In this document: in pieces, positions 34,342 to 42,743 of the stretch | Numbering within the stretch: position 1 is the stretch's first letter | Layout of the letters: every line of letters starts with the position of its first letter | Source of the DNA: Candidatus Obscuribacter sp. | GTDB lineage: Bacteria; Cyanobacteriota; Vampirovibrionia; Obscuribacterales; Obscuribacteraceae | DNA length: 64,000 nucleotides | Reading direction: 5' to 3' | Assembly (NCBI GenBank): GCA_016718315.1 | Contig: JADKDV010000005.1 | Coordinates: 372,001-436,000 of the forward strand | Translations under genes and position numbers: made by a program | The notes under the pieces: generated by a model | Databases searched by the model: none | What the model was told of the DNA's origin: nothing | The model's input: the letters and a program-made list of their open reading frames with translations, nothing else

Positions 34342-34545
34342 ATGGCCATCCGTATGATCACTGGTGCAGATCTCGAGACCGAAGTGCGTGAGTTCACTTT
34401 TACGCCAGAGGAGTTGGCGGCCTATGCTGAGCAAGCGGAAGCGCTCAGAAACCGTCCCCCCTATTACGCTCCCCCTATTTATGCCCCCGAAGTCTATGGT
34501 GTCTCAGGCTTCGGCATCGATATCAGGGTGCGGCGTATTCGCTGA
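34342..34545 (+). CDS. small hypothetical protein (67 aa)
   Basis: Not recognised. Begins MAIRMITGADLETEVREFTF, has an acidic helix (TPEELAAYAEQAEALRNR), then a Pro/Tyr-rich stretch (PPYYAPPIYAPEVYG). GGAG seven bases before ATG 34342 supports the start; the 35-codon upstream extension is not supported. A hairpin follows at 34593-34629. Confidence 0.5.
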   Translation: MAIRMITGADLETEVREFTFTPEELAAYAEQAEALRNRPPYYAPPIYAPEVYGVSGFGIDIRVRRIR

Positions 34546-34884
34546 TATCTTGGCTGGCTAGGCCAGAGACAATCAGTATTCAGCAAACAATAAACAGGAA
34601 ACCTGACTAACTCAGTCTTGTTTCCTGTTAGTTGCATTTGTGTATTGATAGCTGTCAGTCCTTCGCCAGCCAGGACTTTTAAAAAAAAGATGCAATACTA
34701 GGCGATGTAGTGGTGGGCGGAGAGCTTACTTGTCATACATTGAGCACCTGGCACATTGCTGGGAACTAGCAAGCACAGCATTAGTCTCAACCAGTGACTG
34801 CTGGGCAACACATGATAAGCACTGTCTTACCGCCCGGTGTGAGTGTCTTATTTTTTCATCAACCGCGTGTTGGGGAGTTTTTTT
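34546..34884. other. intergenic region with one hairpin
   Basis: Contains the terminator-like stem at 34593-34629. The rest should hold the promoter of the secreted-protein gene at 34885; no further feature seen. Confidence 0.4.
34593..34629 (+). terminator. terminator-like hairpin after the 67-aa gene
   Basis: AACAGGAAAC (34593-34602) pairs with GTTTCCTGTT (34620-34629), with an inner GACT/AGTC. No long U-tract. Confidence 0.5.
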
Positions 34885-35673
34885 ATGAATACCAGATCAC
34901 TAGTAGCCACATCATTAGTGGTAGGCACAGCACTGTTTGCCTTTGTGCCTGCTTTTGCTCAATTTGAGTCGGTGGAGACTCGCACAACAACAACTACATC
35001 GACTCTCGATCCTCTCGCTGGTAGTACGACTTACACCAAGCGCACAATCGTGACACCGTCTCAGCCTACAACTGTTGTCGTGCCAGCTAGCGCTACAATC
35101 GTTACTGATGGCAGCCAGGTGTTGAGCACAACAACATCGATGCCAGTGATCGTAAGACGTGATGTTGTTTTGCCTGCCACAACCACTTATGTCATGGTCG
35201 ATCCGCTGACCGGCGTTCAAAGAGGCATTTACAATCCTGCTACCGGTGTGACCACAACACTGCCATCGGGTGTGGTGCTAGCAGAACGCTCTACCAATAG
35301 AGTGGTGGCTATGGTCGACAATGGACGTCTTGTAGAAGTGACTTCTATGCCCACACTTACTGGTTCTCATGTGGTTTTACGCAACGGCGTCTGGACTTAT
35401 CTGGATGAGACTGACTACAAAATTATGGTTATGGAGCGCAGTATCGATGATGAGTACAAAGCTGGTAGATTGTCCATCAGTCAGGTCTCTGACTTGAAGC
35501 AGAGAATCAATGAGGCTTCTTCGTGGAAGGCGCGCTACTCTAAAAATGGCTCACTGAGCGATAGTCGCATGCGCACGCTGGTATCTAAACTCGATGCTAT
35601 CAATACTCGTATGGCTAAAGACGTTGCTTACATCAATGGTAAGCGCGCTGATATCGGCATCCGAGTCAACTAG
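34885..35673 (+). CDS. secreted protein of unknown function with Thr-rich region
   Basis: 262 aa. A clear signal peptide (MNTRSLVATSLVVGTALFAF..., cleavage probably after AFA, residue 26 or so) is followed by a Thr/Val-rich beta region (TTTTTSTLDPLAGSTTYTKR) and repeated short units such as DPLTGVQRGIYNPATGV; the C-terminal 90 residues are helical and charged. Not recognised. Start at ATG 34885 with GGGGAG upstream; the in-frame start at 34843 would precede the signal peptide. Ends in a strong hairpin. Confidence 0.6.
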   Translation: MNTRSLVATSLVVGTALFAFVPAFAQFESVETRTTTTTSTLDPLAGSTTYTKRTIVTPSQPTTVVVPASATIVTDGSQVLSTTTSMPVIVRRDVVLPATTTYVMVDPLTGVQRGIYNPATGVTTTLPSGVVLAERSTNRVVAMVDNGRLVEVTSMPTLTGSHVVLRNGVWTYLDETDYKIMVMERSIDDEYKAGRLSISQVSDLKQRINEASSWKARYSKNGSLSDSRMRTLVSKLDAINTRMAKDVAYINGKRADIGIRVN

Positions 35674-35696
35674 TTTGACTTGTTTTTATGACTAAC

Positions 35697-35732
35697 AAAA
35701 GGAGAAGTGACATAAGAATCACTTCTCCTTTT
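35697..35732. terminator. bidirectional terminator hairpin
   Basis: AAAAGGAGAAGTGA (35697-35710) - 8-base loop - TCACTTCTCCTTTT (35719-35732). It sits between the convergent secreted-protein and mglA genes; A/T ends give a U-tract in both directions. Confidence 0.8.
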
Positions 35733-35753
35733 ATTTGTAGATTTTATAAACGC

Positions 35754-36341
35754 TTATTCAGAGCCTTTGGCACGGTTAAGCATGAGCTTTGTGATGGACT
35801 TGAGTGTACTAAAAACACCTTTGCCATCCATAGCCACTGCTTCAAAAGCAGGCACTCGCAAGTGATTAAGCTCATTTTCCATGCGCTCCACTTCCATCGC
35901 TGTGGTCAAGTCGCGCTTGTTGTACTGTAAGACCCAGGGGATATCATCAAGTGTGATGCGATATTCTTTGAGGTTATCCATCATATTTTGCAGTGAAGCT
36001 TGATTTTCTTCAGAGCGAGTGACGTTGCTGTCGGCTACAAAAACAATGCCATCGACATCGCGCAAAATTAGCTTGCGACTTTTGTTGTACTCTTCCTGAC
36101 CAGGTACTGTGTACATCGAAATCCGCGCCTTAAAGCCATTGATGCTGCCCAGGTCCAGCGGCATAAAGTCAAAAAACAGAGTTCTTTCTGTTTCGGTGGC
36201 CAGACTGATAAGTTCACCTCTAGTTTGAGGTGATAATTGGCTGTGAATTACTTTGAGGTTGGTGGTTTTGCCGCCCAAGCCGGTGCCGTAATACACCAGT
36301 TTGAAAGTAATTTCTTTGGTACCGTAGTTAACTAGAGCCAT
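35754..36341 (-). CDS. mglA: MglA-type small GTPase
   Basis: 195 aa, the MglA size. P-loop GTGLGGKT (19-26), the MglA-specific TVPGQ in place of DTAGQ (switch II), and YNKRDL for guanine recognition. MglA in GTP form marks the leading cell pole and drives gliding or type-IV-pilus motility; in other bacteria homologues organise polarity. Its GTPase-activating partner MglB (roadblock) is not seen here; the neighbour upstream on the same strand is a DUF4388/GGDEF-like protein, a common companion in this type of locus. Start ATG 36341. Confidence 0.9.
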   Translation of the reverse strand: MALVNYGTKEITFKLVYYGTGLGGKTTNLKVIHSQLSPQTRGELISLATETERTLFFDFMPLDLGSINGFKARISMYTVPGQEEYNKSRKLILRDVDGIVFVADSNVTRSEENQASLQNMMDNLKEYRITLDDIPWVLQYNKRDLTTAMEVERMENELNHLRVPAFEAVAMDGKGVFSTLKSITKLMLNRAKGSE

Positions 36342-36402
36342 TTGGTCTTTAAGCCTGATCTGTCCGTGTAAGTTTACGCCAAGTTTGTGCTTTACATCCC
36401 GA

Positions 36403-38055
36403 TTATCCAGACATTGGTTTAAACTCCGAGATTGTCAGGTTGTTTCTCCTGGCATATTTTTTTGCTTCCGAGGCTGAGACTAAAAGTCCACCAATCGATT
36501 TGCAGTCTTGTGGGATAGAGGCCACGCCAAAGCAGGCACTTAAGGCGCTGTAATCAAGACCTGGCAGGGGTGAAGATTTGAGCCTCTCCTGGATGCGTTG
36601 GACTACGACTATTGCACCTTTGCCGCCAGTTTGTGGCAAAAGCAAACCAAAATCGAAAGTCTCAAAATGACCGAGGACGTCAATATCTCTTTTGACACCA
36701 TGGATGCGATTGAGAATGACTTTGGCTAGACCCACAGGCAAAAACTCATGACCCCCATCTTTTTCAAGCATCAAATCAAAGACTATCAAGCTAAATGCCT
36801 TGCCGTCACGCTCATATCTGTGATGTTCTTGTTTGACAAAGTATTGCAGTACCGGATAGGTAAAGACCTCGGTATCGACTCTTTGTAGTGGTTTGAGAGC
36901 CATTTGAATGGCGTTTTCGTCGAGCTGATAAGTGGGCTCAATTACTTGTGGTATTACGCTGGGGGCAGCATTTTGAGCCAGGACCACCAGTCCAACCTGA
37001 AGCAGGTTGTAAATGATTGGCACCCATTCGATACGTGACATCGGTACTCTCAGTAAAATATCGTAGAGACTGGTCTGGTCGTCCACCTCCAGGAAGAAAT
37101 CCTTTTGAGCTTGCATGTTAAAACCAGTGCCACGGCTGACCACTTGCTCAAATTGAGTCTCGGATAAATTGGGATAGCCCTGCTTTAGAAAAGATTCCAT
37201 AGTCAGACCAATGGTCTTGAGATGGTTGACCTGATCCAAAAAAGTCATGCCCTCTATGATCAAGCTATCCAGTCTTCTTTGAATGGTCTCTACACTGGCT
37301 CTCTCAGATTCAAAAAATTTGAATTTACCAGTTTGCCAGGTGAGCATTTCGATCATGGCAAAATCGCCTGCCAGTTCACCGGTTGTGGCATGGTTTGGGT
37401 TGCCATCTAAAAAATAGATTTCGCTGGAGCCATCGGTGCCTGCTATCACCAGTTTGCCGGTCTTTTTGCCGAGGTTTAGAGACTGCAAAATGGCTGGGAG
37501 AGCCAGCTTTTCGAGGTCGCCTTCAAGCGCGGCTTGTGGACCAGGGGCGGCTTCAGTGGCTCTTTGCGGTGAAAGATTGCGCATTGCTTCGGCCACACCA
37601 GCCATTTGTTGGGTGGTGTACTGCGCTTCTTCCACCTGGGGCGGCATGTTGTAAGAGCCAGTGGTGGGGCGCTGAAAACTTGAATGGTCGGAAATTAAAT
37701 CAGCTGACTGTTGACCAGTGCATTCTGATAAAAGCAGGTTGTGCACCAGGTGGACGTCGATAGTGGGCAGACTCCAGTTGGTGGACAGACCACTTAACGT
37801 ACCGCTACTAAAAGTCCACTCAGGATCGCCTTCGCGCGTTACCAGGACTCTAATTTGAAAAAGTTTGTCGATACCACTGACACTAAACGGTAACTCAACT
37901 GGACTGCCTGCTCGTCTCTGGGCTTGCGACAATAGATTCATCATATCGTCTAGCTCAGGAGCATTCCAGAGCTGTGGCAGCTTGAGCGGACCGCTATTGG
38001 CTTCCCTGGCTGGTTGATTTGATTGCTGTCCGCGATTGAGGTTAGGTTTAAACAT
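36403..38055 (-). CDS. DUF4388 protein with degenerate GGDEF-like domain
   Basis: 550 aa, soluble. The N-terminal 170 residues contain a Gln/Pro-rich linker; a DUF4388-like domain spans about residues 175-275 (LEGDLEKLALPAILQSLNLGKKTGKL...IYFLDGNPNHA...TGKFKF). The last about 130 residues have the layout of a GGDEF domain: FSLIVFDL, RDIDVLGHFETFDFGLLLPQT, SACFGVASIPQD, SASEAKKYARRNN. At the GGDEF position it reads ETFDF, so it is presumably not a diguanylate cyclase and may bind nucleotides or act as an interaction module. Start at ATG 38055; a TTG three codons earlier is in frame. Located 61 bases upstream of mglA, likely in one transcript. Confidence 0.75.
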   Translation of the reverse strand: MFKPNLNRGQQSNQPAREANSGPLKLPQLWNAPELDDMMNLLSQAQRRAGSPVELPFSVSGIDKLFQIRVLVTREGDPEWTFSSGTLSGLSTNWSLPTIDVHLVHNLLLSECTGQQSADLISDHSSFQRPTTGSYNMPPQVEEAQYTTQQMAGVAEAMRNLSPQRATEAAPGPQAALEGDLEKLALPAILQSLNLGKKTGKLVIAGTDGSSEIYFLDGNPNHATTGELAGDFAMIEMLTWQTGKFKFFESERASVETIQRRLDSLIIEGMTFLDQVNHLKTIGLTMESFLKQGYPNLSETQFEQVVSRGTGFNMQAQKDFFLEVDDQTSLYDILLRVPMSRIEWVPIIYNLLQVGLVVLAQNAAPSVIPQVIEPTYQLDENAIQMALKPLQRVDTEVFTYPVLQYFVKQEHHRYERDGKAFSLIVFDLMLEKDGGHEFLPVGLAKVILNRIHGVKRDIDVLGHFETFDFGLLLPQTGGKGAIVVVQRIQERLKSSPLPGLDYSALSACFGVASIPQDCKSIGGLLVSASEAKKYARRNNLTISEFKPMSG

Positions 38056-38166
38056 GAATTCCAAAATCTAGGCTGATCCAAATGGCAAGAAATTCTGTAT
38101 TTCTTGCACCGTTGTTTTTTTCATACCCGACGTGAAAGGTTTAAGACACTAAATAACTGTCTTGTC

Positions 38167-40332
38167 TTATTGTTTTAAAAGCCAATTTTGCCAGCGCATG
38201 CACTCAGCTACAGCCTGGGCGTGGTTTGGGCAGCCGCGAGGCAGATGCGGCCTGCCTCCGTCAAAAATTTCGGAGATTCCGCCGAGTAAGGACTCTTCTG
38301 TAAAATGCTCAAGTAGAGGATTGAGTAAAAGTCTGACTCGATTAATTGTGTCCGGTACTGGACCGTAGACATTTATTAAGGCCTCGATATAACTACCGAG
38401 TAACCAGGTCCAGGCTGTGCCCTGGTGATAACTGAGGTCGCGGTGATACTGGTCGGCATGGTCAAAGCCACAACCGTAACTACTTTGATACTGACTGTCT
38501 TCCATCGATAAAGTGCGTACACCCATCGGGGTCAAAAGCTGAGTTTCAACACAGTGCAAAATGGACTTTTCTTGTTCGCGGCTGAAAGTGCGAAACGGCA
38601 AAGATACAGCCAGAAGCTGGTTGGGTCTGACGCTTTCGTCTTTCTTGCGACCTTTTTCGCCCGGACCTGGTGGTACTTCGATAATGTCAAAGAGACAGTT
38701 GCGCTCACTATCCCAAAATTTGGACATTGAGGACAGTACGTTTTTGCCGGTTTCTTTGATTTTATCTATTTGAGCGGTGTCAATTGCCGCATCGTCTTTA
38801 ATTTCGCCAGACAAAAATACAGTAGTCTCCAGGAAGTTGTACCAGAGAGCGTTAAGCTCGACGGCTTTGCCTGGTCTTGGTGTGATTGGTATGTCAGCAA
38901 CGCGGGCATCCATCCAGCTAAATTCTTCGCCACTCAAATTGGTGCTGATTAAGCCGTCACTATCAACTGTGATACCATAGATGGTGGCGTCTGTGAGATC
39001 GCGGTAAATTGCTAATAGCCTGGGCAAAAGCTCGATTAAGAGCGCTTTGTCGCGGGTGATGCGATAGTACTGGTAAAGCGACCAGGCCAGCCAGAGTCCT
39101 GTGTCTAGTGAGCGAAACTCCAGTCCGGGCCTGGATAGACTGGTGACTGGTGGGAGCGGATCTAATGTACGATTAGCGATCAGTCCGTCTTTATAGCGGT
39201 CGGCAAAAGTGCGCAAAATCGCTGCTGCTTCGGCAAAGCGTCTGGTTGCTAATGTAAGACCAGGCAAGGCTGTAAGAGCGGCTCTACCAGAGTCGTTAAA
39301 CCAGGGATAGCCCTCTATAACAGAGAGTCTTGACGGTGGCAAGTTGGGGTCAATTAGCTTTTCGCGATGACGGCGGCCGATACTGGGCACTGCTGTCTCA
39401 AAGGCTGGTACCAAAAACTGATCGCAGGTCAAAACCAGCATGTCTGTCTTAGTAGAGCGCGGTAGACTGGCTCTTCTGGTCAAAAACGACTGTCTGGCGA
39501 TTACTTCTTCCACAGCCGTCTGGCAATCAGGCATGCTTATTGCATTTTCAAAACTGGCACCGATGGAGTATTCTTTGTCGCCCTGCATTTTCATTGAGAC
39601 ACAGCCGACAAAAAACAAATCTTCGGTATCTGGCTCGCCACGGCTGCTTTCTTCAATCCATTTGTAGCCCCACCACCATTGCTTCTGGGCTTCGTATTCG
39701 CCTTCTTTCCAGGCGAGGCAAAGCCTTGCGCCTGATTCGTTTAAGATAATCATTGTTTGATTAGGCGAAACAAATTGCGGATAGCGGTCATCCGATGAGC
39801 CTTTTACTTCGCTATGAAAATCTCTGAAACCAATGAGAAAGCGAGCTGATAATTTGACTTCAGGCTCTGGCTTGTCGGGATCTGGCACAAAGGTATAGCC
39901 CAGATAGACTTCGTTTTTGCCATGGGGCATGACCAGCCGTTTGATCAAGTAGTGACCATTGAGCTCATAGACCCAGGTAGGTGTGGGCATGGTCGTAAAA
40001 CATTCGAGATGCTTGTAGCCGGTGGGCGAGACTACGCCGCTGGCCCAGGCGTTTGTGGCTAGCTCATACTCGACACCGTCAATGCTAATTTGTTCTTCTA
40101 CGCGTGACAGGACTATCGAGCGCGATACTGGTGGAGTCAGGGCTGAAGCCAGAACACAGTGATAGCGTCTGCGGCTGGCACCGCAAACAGTACCCATGGC
40201 ATAACCACCCAATCCGTTGACTACCAGCCACTCGCGGTTGTCCCGCTTTTCGCGGCTGGGAAACCAGACGGGAATTTCATAGTCAAGCTCTCTATGGCGC
40301 GATTTGAGCCATCCGGTAAGTCCAAAGGTCAT
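38167..40332 (-). CDS. glycogen debranching enzyme (GH133, amylo-alpha-1,6-glucosidase)
   Basis: 721 aa. N-terminal sandwich domain: WLVVNGLGGYAMGTVCGASRRRYHCVL is the typical start of the bacterial GDE_N domain. The (alpha/alpha)6 catalytic domain has VIEGYPWFNDSGRAALTALPGL, LEFRSLDTGLWLAWSLYQYYR, EEFSWMDARVAD and GGISEIFDGGRPHLPRGCPNHAQAVAE, all family landmarks. It removes alpha-1,6 branch glucose in glycogen metabolism. Standard length. One note: the motif reads FNDSGR where most members have FTDWGRD. Start ATG 40332 with AGGAGAG upstream. Confidence 0.85.
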   Translation of the reverse strand: MTFGLTGWLKSRHRELDYEIPVWFPSREKRDNREWLVVNGLGGYAMGTVCGASRRRYHCVLASALTPPVSRSIVLSRVEEQISIDGVEYELATNAWASGVVSPTGYKHLECFTTMPTPTWVYELNGHYLIKRLVMPHGKNEVYLGYTFVPDPDKPEPEVKLSARFLIGFRDFHSEVKGSSDDRYPQFVSPNQTMIILNESGARLCLAWKEGEYEAQKQWWWGYKWIEESSRGEPDTEDLFFVGCVSMKMQGDKEYSIGASFENAISMPDCQTAVEEVIARQSFLTRRASLPRSTKTDMLVLTCDQFLVPAFETAVPSIGRRHREKLIDPNLPPSRLSVIEGYPWFNDSGRAALTALPGLTLATRRFAEAAAILRTFADRYKDGLIANRTLDPLPPVTSLSRPGLEFRSLDTGLWLAWSLYQYYRITRDKALLIELLPRLLAIYRDLTDATIYGITVDSDGLISTNLSGEEFSWMDARVADIPITPRPGKAVELNALWYNFLETTVFLSGEIKDDAAIDTAQIDKIKETGKNVLSSMSKFWDSERNCLFDIIEVPPGPGEKGRKKDESVRPNQLLAVSLPFRTFSREQEKSILHCVETQLLTPMGVRTLSMEDSQYQSSYGCGFDHADQYHRDLSYHQGTAWTWLLGSYIEALINVYGPVPDTINRVRLLLNPLLEHFTEESLLGGISEIFDGGRPHLPRGCPNHAQAVAECMRWQNWLLKQ

Positions 40333-40360
40333 AGCAACAGCTCTCCTTTCGCCCTCTTAA

Positions 40361-40930
40361 TTACTTTTGCGAGGAGAGAGTTTCGTTACTTTCAGGATTT
40401 GGCATCGCTTGCCAGTTGCCAGTTTTGCGCCAGCTCGAAGCTTTGACTTTTTCGGCTAGTGCTTTAAGCTCACGAGCTTCTTCGACACGGTCGAGCATCA
40501 AAAGCAAATCGGCATAGTTGCCCAGTAGACTGACAACTTCGGGGTGGCGACCACCAAGTACTTTGGTCTTAATAGACATGGCCAGCTTATAAAATGGCTC
40601 AGCCTCAACATATTTGCCCCAGGAGTGATAAAGCAAAGCCAGGTTGTATGACATGGTGCCGACATCGGGATGGTTGTGGCCCAGCTTGTGCTCATACATG
40701 CGCAATAGTCTGCGGCAAATGGGAGCGGCAAATTCATGCTTGCCCTGGTACCAGAATACTTCGGCAAGACCTTCCAGCGAGGTGGTGAGCATGGCGTTAT
40801 CTGGACCGTAGTCTTCAGCTACTTCCAGTGCTGCCAGCCATAATTTTTCGGCTTCAACGTGTTGACCGGACTTGACGCAATGCTCTGCGGAAGAACGGTA
40901 AATTTTCCAGATGTCGTTGACTATAGCCAT
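40361..40930 (-). CDS. TPR (kinesin light chain-like) protein
   Basis: 189 aa, about three to four 42-residue TPRs: EHCVKSGQHVEAEKLWLAALEVAEDYGPDN; LAEVFWYQGKHEFAAPICRRLLRMYEHKLGHNHPDV; LALLYHSWGKYVEAEPFYKLAMSIKTKVLGGRHPEV, then a final half repeat and a polar tail. The GxxHPDV linker is the kinesin-light-chain/TPR_12 mark. Serves as a scaffold. It lies 28 bases upstream of the debranching enzyme on the same strand and is probably cotranscribed. Confidence 0.75.
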   Translation of the reverse strand: MAIVNDIWKIYRSSAEHCVKSGQHVEAEKLWLAALEVAEDYGPDNAMLTTSLEGLAEVFWYQGKHEFAAPICRRLLRMYEHKLGHNHPDVGTMSYNLALLYHSWGKYVEAEPFYKLAMSIKTKVLGGRHPEVVSLLGNYADLLLMLDRVEEARELKALAEKVKASSWRKTGNWQAMPNPESNETLSSQK

Positions 40931-41217
40931 TTAGCTCTTATTAGCCTTGTTGCGCTCTTGGCTTTGGTGCATTGCCCCAAGTGGGAAATGATACTCCTAT
41001 TCTAGAGCTTCGCGGGTCTTGATATCGCTATCCTGGCAATAATTATGCCAAAGTCATTGGGTTAATTGCGCATATTTGATCTAAAACACTGAAATTGTGT
41101 GACAGTGTTATTACGATAGAGTATAGTGAAAGTTTTCAAAATGAAGAAGAAAAGGACCCGGGGGTCCAATTCTCCTTCATCCGTTCAAGACCTATGGTAT
41201 CGCTACCAGTCAGTCAA

Positions 41218-42078
41218 TCAAGCCAGCGAGATGCTGTGATGCTTGAGGGGCACCCAGGTGCTCGAGTCGTCATGGAAGCAATAGCGAGTGCCATTCACTT
41301 CGATGCGGAAGACAAAACCGAGAGCCTTGGCTCCGCGACCACAGGAGTGGAAGCGGCGGGCATAGAGGCTGAGCAGTTCGGAAGCCGGCGCGACCTTTTC
41401 GTCGAGCAGGAGCTTGAGAACGATGGCGCCGGCATGCTCCTTGGTAGGGGCATCGTCGGAATCGACAATCAGGTCGCATTGCTTGATGGCAAAGTTGACC
41501 CGGTCGTGCTCGGCGTTATGCCACCAGTTGCGTCGTGCCAGTCCGAGCAGGCGGAAGGCCTTGAGCATCATGGCGCGTCCGGGGCGGACACGGTCTTCGT
41601 CTCCGACGCACTTGTCGGCGATGACGACGATGGCCAGTTCGGGGAAGTTCTTGAGCGCTGAGATGGAAATCTTGAGGAAGTCGTCCGAACGGTGGCAAGC
41701 CACAACCGCAGCGATGCGCGCCGCAGTCTTGTTGGGGAAGTTCTTCTCGCGACAGTATTCCAGCGCAATCTTCTTGCCGGCCCCGGCATGATCATTCACG
41801 CTCACTGCTCGACCGATGTCGTGCAAGAAAGCGCCAGCCGGAATGATCACTTCGCTAGCTTCACGCGAGAGCAACTCGGGGAAACGGCTGATCACTTCGC
41901 GCTTGAGGTAGTTGGCGGTGTTGAGCACGCTGTAAGCATGAGCCACATCGTGCTTGGTCTGAGAGGATGAAACTTTGTCGCCCTGGTCGTAGAGGTCGAG
42001 AAGCTTCGGGTCTTGTGTCATGGCAAGCGTTGCCGCGACCATTTCCTCGAGGGAAATCGTTTGGGTATTCTGAGTCAT
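41218..42078 (-). CDS. HD-domain protein, putative phosphohydrolase
   Basis: 286 aa. The HD metal-binding pattern is complete: KHDVAHAYSV (first His), GAFLHDIGRA (HD pair), NDHAGAGKKIA, ACHRSDD and a late Asp in ADKCVGDEDR. HD proteins hydrolyse nucleotides or cyclic nucleotides. Specificity is not readable; the C-terminal 100 residues (VNFAIKQCDLIVDSDDAPTKEHAGAIVLKLLLDE...) look like an extra regulatory domain. Start at ATG 42078 with AGGAG upstream; the frame extends to 42102 but without support. Confidence 0.7.
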   Translation of the reverse strand: MTQNTQTISLEEMVAATLAMTQDPKLLDLYDQGDKVSSSQTKHDVAHAYSVLNTANYLKREVISRFPELLSREASEVIIPAGAFLHDIGRAVSVNDHAGAGKKIALEYCREKNFPNKTAARIAAVVACHRSDDFLKISISALKNFPELAIVVIADKCVGDEDRVRPGRAMMLKAFRLLGLARRNWWHNAEHDRVNFAIKQCDLIVDSDDAPTKEHAGAIVLKLLLDEKVAPASELLSLYARRFHSCGRGAKALGFVFRIEVNGTRYCFHDDSSTWVPLKHHSISLA

Positions 42079-42743
42079 AGCGCTCCTATAAGCTCGGGCC
42101 AAAACCGAGAAGTACCAACAGGTGCCTTCTTCGGTGGCGCGTTACAGTTAAAACAGGTGGGTCTACCCTTTGCTTTCCAGGAAACCAATCAGGGATTCAA
42201 AACTAGAGTTAGATGCTGGTCTTAAATGTGATTGGGGCTCCTTGGTTCATTTGTGAAAATGGGTATTACCAATAGCTATCATTAGACCCCGGTAGATATC
42301 AAGAGCCTGTGGCGCTTAGCGGGGTTTTCTACAGGTTGATCTTGGCAGTTTGAGTGAAAGCTTTTCTCACATAACTGCTCAATGGCTCGCTCAGTTGTGC
42401 CAGCGAAAAAAAAGAGGCTTGTTAAGCCTCTTTTTGAATTGCTCGCAGGACCGGTGCTGCCCTCGGTTGTGACCATCCCTGGTCTCTCTCGCTGGAGAAC
42501 CTGCGATATGTTTTCGGTAGTGCATCTCTGCTTTACTGAAGATGTCAGTATATTAGCGTTAGTTCCCTGCAAAGTCAGTGGGGTAAATACGTATTCTGCA
42601 TTAAATCTGCCCAAAACCCGCTATTTCTAGCAGATTTAAGCAAATTTTCCGGTCTTAGTTACTTTTTTTCAGCATAAAAGCATCTGGAGGTGCCAGATTT
42701 TTGCTTTTGAGTCTCTGTCGTATTCGCTTCTGGCCTTTATCGC
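42079..42743. other. intergenic region containing a distal terminator
   Basis: About 665 bases between the HD gene and the MerR-type gene, both minus. The terminator at 42408-42435 lies some 310 bases downstream of the MerR-type stop, giving that transcript a long 3' untranslated region in which a small RNA could be encoded. Short frames here lack ribosome-binding sites. Confidence 0.4.
42406..42435 (-). terminator. rho-independent terminator (works in both directions)
   Basis: AAAAAGAGGCTT - GTT - AAGCCTCTTTTT. On the minus strand the stem is followed by eight T (A-run 42406-42413). Probably ends the MerR-type transcript. Confidence 0.75.

Noticed and set aside
42282..42614. Minus-strand 110-aa frame in the gap before the MerR-type gene
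   Set aside because: It runs through the terminator stem at 42406-42435 and has no ribosome-binding site.
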